Shown here in pieces: positions 6,425 through 10,344 of a stretch of 10,344 bases of DNA. This DNA is from CAVXYC01 sp046154735 (GTDB taxonomy: Bacteria > Chloroflexota > UBA6077 > JACCZL01): assembly GCA_046154735.1 (NCBI GenBank), contig JBJXFJ010000126.1, positions 1-10,344 on the forward strand. Reading direction: 5' to 3'. Within the stretch, counting starts at the first letter, position 1, and every line of letters begins with the position of its first letter. The notes beneath the pieces are model-generated. The model worked only from the letters and a program-made list of their open reading frames with translations, ran no database searches and was not told where the DNA came from. The position numbers and the translations under genes are program-made.

Positions 6425-6503
6425 GGCGCGCCTGGCGCTCACGATTAGCCGAGGTGATCACCAACCCTGGATAATCCATCGGTCCTCGAGAGGCTGAGAC
6501 ACG

Positions 6504-6519
6504 AGAGTGAGCTCAGTCT
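6504..6519. promoter_or_regulatory. Imperfect 16-bp palindrome before the nucleotidyltransferase gene
   Basis: AGAGTGAGCTCAGTCT is a dyad around TGAGCTCA with one mismatched pair. It sits 25 nt upstream of the ATG at 6545 and could bind a regulator. I see no clear -10/-35 pair near it. Confidence 0.25.
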
Positions 6520-6544
6520 CACCCATTGAGCTTGAGGCTGGCAG

Positions 6545-7270
6545 ATGTCACATAAGCGCACCATTCCCGCTGCAATACTTGCCGGCGGTCGAGCCACTCG
6601 GCTGGGCCCGCTCGCCGCCGAACGCCCCAAAGCGCTCATGGAGGTCGGCGGCCGCCCCTTCATTGATCATCAACTTGACTTGCTCCACCGCAACGGCTTT
6701 CAACGTGTGGTGATGTGTGTGGGGCACCTCGGCGAGCAGATCCAGGCACACGTGGGCTCCGGTGCGCAATTTGGCCTTCAGGTGGAATTCGCCTTTGACG
6801 GCCCCACGCTCCAAGGGACGGCGGGCGCCATTCGTAATACCGCTAACCTCCTCGGAGAGATCTGGTGGGTGCTCTACGGTGACTCGTATCTAGACTTTGA
6901 CTATCGCGCAGTACAATCGCACTTCGCCGTTCGGACCGAGCCCGCGCTGATGACGGTCTTTCGCAATGAGGGCCGCTGGGACACCAGCAATGTGCACTAT
7001 GACGGACACCTTGTGCGCCATTATGACAAGCAATGGCCCGACTCATCGATGGACTTTATCGACTACGGAGCGACCCTGCTGCGTCGCTCCGCGATTGATC
7101 GCATCCCAGAAATGGGGGCGGCGGATCTGGCAGAGCTGTATAGCGGGTTGGCACAGGAAGGATTGCTTGCCGGCTTCGAGATCAGTCAGCGCTTTTACGA
7201 GATCGGCTCACCGGCGGGCCTCGCTGATCTTGACCGGCATCTCCGTCAGCGCAAGGGCTCGATGCCTTAG
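6545..7270 (+). CDS. Sugar-1-phosphate nucleotidyltransferase (HddC / mannose-1-phosphate guanylyltransferase-like)
   Basis: 241-aa cytosolic NTP_transferase-fold enzyme that would join a sugar 1-phosphate to a nucleoside triphosphate, making an activated sugar. The nucleotide-binding loop 'AILAGGRATRLGPLAAERPK' is at residues 10-29, with the pyrophosphorylase Lys29. 'GGRPFIDHQL' follows at 35-44, 'LQGTAGAIRNT' at 89-99, and the metal-binding Asp113 in 'LYGDSYLDFD'. The C-terminal 'RFYEIGSPAGLADLDRHL' is typical of the short single-domain HddC-like branch, with no hexapeptide-repeat domain. The base and sugar specificity cannot be fixed by eye. GAGG at 6534-6537, 7 nt before ATG 6545, supports this start. 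It is transcribed away from the YfhO/epimerase operon and plausibly shares its glycan-related role. Confidence 0.88.
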   Translation: MSHKRTIPAAILAGGRATRLGPLAAERPKALMEVGGRPFIDHQLDLLHRNGFQRVVMCVGHLGEQIQAHVGSGAQFGLQVEFAFDGPTLQGTAGAIRNTANLLGEIWWVLYGDSYLDFDYRAVQSHFAVRTEPALMTVFRNEGRWDTSNVHYDGHLVRHYDKQWPDSSMDFIDYGATLLRRSAIDRIPEMGAADLAELYSGLAQEGLLAGFEISQRFYEIGSPAGLADLDRHLRQRKGSMP

Positions 7271-7340
7271 CGCAGTCGTAGCTTGGCCACGCGACATCTC
7301 AGCGTGCTGGAATCGAAGTGTTTCCCCAGGACAAGCACTC

Positions 7341-7363
7341 TGCACCGTGTCAACAGCGGTGCA
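7341..7363. terminator. Hairpin between convergent genes, possible weak terminator
   Basis: TGCACCG (7341-7347) pairs with CGGTGCA (7357-7363) around a 9-nt loop. It lies between the nucleotidyltransferase stop (7270) and the stop of the convergent 255-aa gene (7381). No U-tract follows on either strand, so intrinsic termination is uncertain. Confidence 0.3.
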
Positions 7364-7380
7364 AGTGATGCTAGGCGAGG

Positions 7381-8148
7381 CTAGCGGTCACTTCCGCGCG
7401 CCTGAAGCGCATCAATTCTCTGCTCCAGAATGGCGATTGACTCGAGCTCTTCCCGGGCAAGACGGTAACAACGCTCCACATAGAGACTGACCAGATCATC
7501 GGCCCCAGTGCCGTTTGATTGGGCAGCCTGCAGTAGCGCATCGATCCGGTAGTGCTCCGGCAACCGCTGCCCCACCTTCCGCATCGTATTGACCGTCTCG
7601 CTCAAGAGCGCTTCGTCACCACCACCCACGGCGTATCGCAACGTGCCGGTGAGCTTCGCCAGACGGCCTACTTTCTCCACATCAGTCAGAACGTCAAGCA
7701 GAATGTCATCCGGATCAAGCTGCGGTAGTGCCTCGTGGACCTCGGTCGGCTGCGTGGGCTCTGAAAGATGCTCAATGGCCTGGAGATGCGCCCTGGTGTA
7801 CTCACCGGCAATATCACCAACAGCAGCCATCGCTCGGCCCACATCGCGGACATCAAGCTGCCCACCATCAATAAGGTCATCGTCTCGAAGCGACGCCAGG
7901 GCCCTCAAGTAGTCCAGGCTCGACACCGCTTCGGGAATTGGCGGCAAGGGAAACGCCGACGGCCCCTGAGCAATAAATTGGTCAAACTGCCCGGCGAACA
8001 TGGGGGGCACATACTTTGCGAAATCCATCTGGACCGGCGGAACGACGATATAGCTGGCAACGACCTGCCCCGCATTCATCAGATCACGAAAGTACACGAG
8101 CACGTGCCCGCGCGGCCGATCAGGATTACCAAGCTCATAGGACAGCAT
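7381..8148 (-). CDS. Unrecognised 255-aa soluble protein
   Basis: I do not recognise the family. The protein is acidic to neutral, without a signal peptide or membrane segment. Residues 1-60 look like a mixed alpha/beta part ('GHVLVYFRDLMNAGQVVASY'), followed by a Pro-rich link ('FPLPPIPEAV', about 66-76). A helical, Asp/Glu-rich middle comes next ('DDDLIDGGQLDVRDVGRAMA'). The helical C-terminus, about 220-252, ends in a probable coiled coil ('REELESIAILEQRIDALQAR'). Codon use is like the neighbours and the frame is long and uninterrupted, so it is very likely a real gene. The ATG at 8148 has no visible Shine-Dalgarno. A TATAAT box sits only 9 nt upstream, implying a near-leaderless mRNA. It lies 65 nt downstream of the Rieske gene on the same strand, but the internal promoter suggests separate control. 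Confidence 0.75.
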   Translation of the reverse strand: MLSYELGNPDRPRGHVLVYFRDLMNAGQVVASYIVVPPVQMDFAKYVPPMFAGQFDQFIAQGPSAFPLPPIPEAVSSLDYLRALASLRDDDLIDGGQLDVRDVGRAMAAVGDIAGEYTRAHLQAIEHLSEPTQPTEVHEALPQLDPDDILLDVLTDVEKVGRLAKLTGTLRYAVGGGDEALLSETVNTMRKVGQRLPEHYRIDALLQAAQSNGTGADDLVSLYVERCYRLAREELESIAILEQRIDALQARGSDR

Positions 8149-8157
8149 CGTGATTGC

Positions 8158-8163
8158 ATTATA
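8158..8163 (-). promoter_or_regulatory. TATAAT -10 box immediately upstream of the 255-aa protein gene
   Basis: A perfect TATAAT on the minus strand ends 9 nt before the ATG at 8148. Transcription from the usual distance would start about 3 nt before the ATG. A weak -35-like GTGAAC lies 17 nt further upstream, just before the end of the Rieske gene. Confidence 0.5.
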
Positions 8164-8213
8164 TGGCCCAGTACGACGAGGTTCACCTGAATCACAAGCC
8201 GGAGGCTCCTTGC

Positions 8214-8531
8214 TCAGTCAAACACACCCAGCAGGATCTGATCTCCCTCCACGCGCACCTCATATCTCCGCACGGGATCGATGGCTGGCGGATTTCGCGG
8301 GCGTCCCGTCCGCACATCGAACTGCGAGCAATGGAGCGGACACTCCAGAAGAAAGCCTTCTAACCGGCCTTTGGCCAGTGACGCACCTGCGTGCGTACAC
8401 GCGCTATCCAGTCCAAAAATTCTTCCGTCCACGTTGGCAAGCGCCACCCGCTCCCGACCATGCGTTGCGATCAGCACTGCACCAGGAGGCAAGTCCTGGG
8501 CCCGTGCGACAGGCACAAATCGCATCTCCAT
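8214..8531 (-). CDS. Small Rieske [2Fe-2S] ferredoxin-like protein
   Basis: 105-aa stand-alone Rieske domain, the size of ferredoxin components of aromatic-ring dioxygenases and of NirD-like proteins. The cluster ligands are complete: Cys45-Thr-His47 in 'ACTHAGASL' and Cys64-Pro-Leu-His67 in 'LECPLHCSQFDVRTG'. The expected 'PPAIDPVRRYEVRVEGDQIL' end strand follows. It has no signal peptide or membrane anchor, so it is a soluble electron carrier in the cytosol. No oxygenase subunit or reductase is nearby, so the partner is unknown. An AGGTGAT-like ribosome site overlaps the region just before ATG 8531; an alternative ATG at 8525 is only two codons in. It diverges from the HAD gene, with a palindrome between them. 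Confidence 0.92.
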   Translation of the reverse strand: MEMRFVPVARAQDLPPGAVLIATHGRERVALANVDGRIFGLDSACTHAGASLAKGRLEGFLLECPLHCSQFDVRTGRPRNPPAIDPVRRYEVRVEGDQILLGVFD

Positions 8532-8563
8532 GCATCACCTACCGATCAATCTACGCCCCTGGG

Positions 8564-8584
8564 GTTGTACGGTCATGGTACAAC
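8564..8584. promoter_or_regulatory. Perfect 7-7-7 inverted repeat between divergent genes, candidate operator
   Basis: GTTGTAC (8564-8570), seven spacer bases, then GTACAAC (8578-8584). It lies 33 nt upstream of the Rieske start and 49 nt upstream of the HAD start, in the only shared regulatory space. Its right arm overlaps an extended -10-like TGGTACAAC, and TTGACT at 8589-8594 resembles a -35 for the HAD gene. A dimeric regulator binding here could control both genes. Confidence 0.45.
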
Positions 8585-8633
8585 GAGGTTGACTACTTTC
8601 AATGGTCGGCATCAAAGGACGGCCACGGACTCC

Positions 8634-9104
8634 ATGATCACCATCACGGTACCCGGACTCGGCTCGTACAATATTGAGTATCTCGTCTTAGACGTGAATG
8701 GCACCATTGCCCAGGACGGGCAGCTCATCATGGGTGTCCAGGAGAAACTCGCCCTGCTCAGTGCAAGGCTTGAAATCCACTTGATCACGGCTGATACGCA
8801 TGGTAGCCAGAGCACCATCGACACGGAGCTGGGCATAGCCGCTTTTCGCATCACTCCCGGTCATGAATCGGTTCAAAAGGGCCAGTACGTGCGATTGCTA
8901 GGCGCAGCCCATGTGGTGGCTATCGGCAACGGAGCCAATGATGTGGACATGCTCCGCTCAGCGGCAATTGGAATCGGCGTACTCGGCGGGGAGGGTCTGG
9001 CCTCGGGCGCGAATCAGGCCGCCGACATCCTCACCTTCAGCATCCAGGATGCTCTGGACCTATTACTCAACCCTGCTCGTATCAGTGCTACGCTTCGGCG
9101 CTAG
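8634..9104 (+). CDS. HAD-superfamily protein of the 'soluble P-type ATPase' group (COG4087-like)
   Basis: 156-aa cytosolic HAD protein. Motif I is 'LDVNGTIAQDG' with the nucleophile Asp20. The second position is Asn22 instead of the general acid Asp, as is usual in P-type-ATPase-like phosphatase domains rather than classic phosphatases. Motif II Thr52 is in 'LITADTHG', the motif III Lys82 in 'VQKGQYV', and motif IV 'AIGNGANDVDML' at 96-107. The 'DALDLLLNPARISATLRR' end is typical of this short group. The family is thought to have phosphatase or phosphotransfer activity of unknown substrate; it has no membrane part. The frame is open upstream to 8391, but those codons overlap the divergent Rieske gene. 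The first residues after ATG 8634 ('MITITVPGLG') match the family N-terminus, so that start is chosen. The ribosome site is weak. Confidence 0.88.
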   Translation: MITITVPGLGSYNIEYLVLDVNGTIAQDGQLIMGVQEKLALLSARLEIHLITADTHGSQSTIDTELGIAAFRITPGHESVQKGQYVRLLGAAHVVAIGNGANDVDMLRSAAIGIGVLGGEGLASGANQAADILTFSIQDALDLLLNPARISATLRR

Positions 9105-9134
9105 TAACCTGCCCACCCCGTAAACAACAAAAAT

Positions 9135-9157
9135 GAGTGGGGGACTTGCCCCCACTC
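9135..9157 (-). terminator. Intrinsic terminator of the sigma factor gene
   Basis: A perfect 9-bp stem (GAGTGGGGG at 9135-9143 with CCCCCACTC at 9149-9157) encloses a 5-nt loop. Read on the minus strand it is followed by CATTTTTGTTGTTT, a clear U-tract. It lies 27 nt beyond the sigma factor stop. On the plus strand, where it would also serve the HAD gene, the run after the stem is less U-rich, so it may be partly bidirectional. Confidence 0.85.
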
Positions 9158-9183
9158 GTAATAGTTCTGAATGAGACGAGCGA

Positions 9184-10263
9184 CTATGCCGCCACGTATT
9201 CCCGCAGCTTGCGGCGCACGCGCGCCGTGCGCAGCTTGGCAAGCGCTTCCGCTTCAATCTGACGCGCTCGCTCACGGCTCACGCCAAGTTCCACGCCCAC
9301 CTCGCCGAGCGTTGCCTCGCGATCGCTGCCAATGCCAAAGCGCATCTTCAGCACGAGCTGCTCACGCGGACTAAGCTCGCCAAGTACTTCTTCAATCGAG
9401 TCACACAGACCGGCCCGATCGGCGGAATCTTCCGGACTCACAGCCTGTCGATCCACTACGAAGTCCGCGATGGTGGACTCTTCTTCTTCACCAACCGGCG
9501 TCTCCAGCGAGATTGGCTGCCGTGCCGCCCGCAGAATCTGGCGGACGCGCTCGCCGGTGGTGCCCATGTGCTCCGCGATCTGATCCGGATCAGGCTCACG
9601 ACCCATCTGCTGCTGCAGATCCCGGGCCGCCTTGTAGACATCGCCAATGAGCTCGATCATGTGGACGGGTACGCGGACCGTGCGCGCCTGATCCGCGATA
9701 GCCCGCGTCACGGCCTGCCGAATCCACCAGTACGCATAGGTACTGAATCGGTAGCCTTTGGTGTAGTCATATTTCTCCACGGCACGGCCCAGTCCGATAT
9801 TGCCCTCCTGGATGAGATCCAGCAGCGGCAGACCACGGCCCATATATTTGCGCGCCACACTCACCACAAGCCGCAAGTTGGACTCGGTGAGGCGTCGGCG
9901 CGCCGCTTCACCTCGGTGAAAGGCCGCTTCGATCTGGTTGAGATCACCAACGGAGAGTTTCTCTTCCTTCAGAATCTCACGCGCCTTCTCACCTGCTTCG
10001 AGGTCCTTCGCGAGCTGAACTTCCTGCTCCGCGGTGAGTAGCGGGAACCGGCGAATATCCCGAAGGTATACCGCAATGGGCGTGTCAGACTGATCCTCAT
10101 CGTCCGTCACCTCAATGAGGTCGTGCTCGACCTCAGGCGACGTAAGCGACGGATACATATTCCAGTTGGAATCCGCCTGGTCGACGCTAAGGTACGGCGT
10201 CAGCGTGGCAAACAATGATGAATCGAGTAAACTTGTATCGTCGGAGAAATCCGTCGCCGCCAT
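9184..10263 (-). CDS. rpoD: RNA polymerase primary sigma factor (RpoD/SigA-type)
   Basis: 359-aa sigma-70 family protein that gives core RNA polymerase promoter specificity. An acidic N-terminal stretch of about 58 residues replaces a full region 1.1. Region 1.2 is at 60-95 ('DTPIAVYLRDIRRFPLLTAE'). Region 2 is at 120-190 with 'LRLVVSVARKYMGRGLPLLD', 'DLIQEGNIGLGRAVEKYDY' and the -10-melting 'FSTYAYWWIRQAVTRAI'. Region 3 is at 195-270, and region 4 at 290-350 with 'LSPREQLVLKMRFG' and the -35 recognition helix 'VSRERARQIEAEALAKLR'. Tyr replaces the Thr of the usual 'YATWW', a variant also known in cyanobacterial-type group 1/2 sigmas. Group 1 is favoured by the conserved 1.2-4 core, but group 2 cannot be excluded without the rest of the genome. 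An extended -10 promoter lies upstream and a strong terminator downstream, so it is probably monocistronic. Confidence 0.9.
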   Translation of the reverse strand: MAATDFSDDTSLLDSSLFATLTPYLSVDQADSNWNMYPSLTSPEVEHDLIEVTDDEDQSDTPIAVYLRDIRRFPLLTAEQEVQLAKDLEAGEKAREILKEEKLSVGDLNQIEAAFHRGEAARRRLTESNLRLVVSVARKYMGRGLPLLDLIQEGNIGLGRAVEKYDYTKGYRFSTYAYWWIRQAVTRAIADQARTVRVPVHMIELIGDVYKAARDLQQQMGREPDPDQIAEHMGTTGERVRQILRAARQPISLETPVGEEEESTIADFVVDRQAVSPEDSADRAGLCDSIEEVLGELSPREQLVLKMRFGIGSDREATLGEVGVELGVSRERARQIEAEALAKLRTARVRRKLREYVAA

Positions 10264-10327
10264 CTCTTATTTCACAATCCATGTTCGGGCCGGGGGCACA
10301 CGAACCCTAATTCTGTCAAGTGTGCTC

Positions 10328-10336
10328 ATTATATCA
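10328..10336 (-). promoter_or_regulatory. Extended -10 promoter of the sigma factor gene
   Basis: TGATATAAT on the minus strand (TATAAT at 10333-10328) matches the extended -10 consensus TGnTATAAT exactly. It predicts a leader of about 58 nt. Any -35 box would lie beyond the window. A TTGACA at 10319-10314 lies downstream of this -10 and has no matching -10 at 17 nt, so it is probably not the promoter in use. Confidence 0.6.
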
Positions 10337-10344
10337 CGCGTGGG

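Noticed and set aside
8391..8633. Upstream extension of the HAD gene
   Set aside because: These 81 codons overlap the divergent Rieske gene antisense and look unlike protein. The family N-terminus begins at ATG 8634.
8150..8677. 175-aa plus-strand open frame across the Rieske gene
   Set aside because: It lies opposite the Rieske protein, whose cluster ligands are complete, and it runs into the HAD gene in another frame.
9568..10041. 157-aa plus-strand open frame opposite the sigma factor
   Set aside because: It is a shadow of the highly conserved sigma regions 1.2-3 on the minus strand.

Overview
The window looks like a piece of chromosome from a GC-rich bacterium, most likely a Chloroflexota (Thermomicrobia-like) lineage. 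This is an inference from GC content, an Uma2-family gene, a VapC-type PIN module, a YfhO-type membrane protein, a COG4087-type soluble P-type-ATPase-like HAD protein and a region-2 'YAYWW' primary sigma factor. No rRNA or tRNA marker is present, so the taxon is not proven.

Layout from left to right. (1) The 3' part of a classical SDR oxidoreductase (2-709, +). (2) A gene-free stretch (710-1068) holding a 173-bp MITE-like element with perfect 12-bp terminal inverted repeats and three copies of a REP-like hairpin. (3) An Uma2/DUF820 gene (1069-1632, +). (4) Convergent to it, a broken antitoxin/VapC-type toxin pair (2419 down to 1744, -). The antitoxin has a one-base deletion and the toxin an in-frame TGA. 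(5) A minus-strand operon with 4-nt GTGA overlaps: a YfhO-family 790-aa membrane protein (6325-3953), an unrecognised 139-codon gene broken by an in-frame TGA and a one-base frameshift (3956-3538), and an NAD-dependent epimerase/dehydratase (3541-2570). (6) Divergent from this operon, a sugar-1-phosphate nucleotidyltransferase of HddC type (6545-7270, +). (7) On the minus strand, a small Rieske protein (8531-8214) followed by an unrecognised 255-aa protein (8148-7381) with its own TATAAT box, probably near-leaderless. (8) Divergent from the Rieske gene, a COG4087-like HAD protein (8634-9104, +). A perfect 7-7-7 palindrome lies between the two. (9) A primary (RpoD/SigA-type) sigma factor on the minus strand (10263-9184), with an extended -10 promoter at the window edge and a strong intrinsic terminator behind it.

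The nucleotidyltransferase, epimerase and YfhO-like protein fit a sugar-activation, sugar-modification and envelope-glycan theme; the truncated SDR may or may not belong to it. Most of the window is housekeeping or accessory gene content of known families. The most unusual signal is that two unrelated minus-strand loci within about 2.2 kb (1744-3956) each carry one in-frame TGA plus one 1-nt deletion. In both, repairing the deletion restores a full-length reading frame with perfect 4-nt start/stop overlaps to the neighbours. This indicates recent decay or sequence error, and it hides two or three genes that an ORF caller would miss or mis-translate. I see no clear evidence of a wholly new multi-gene system. 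The unrecognised operon gene and the MITE/REP-like element are the best candidates for undescribed biology.
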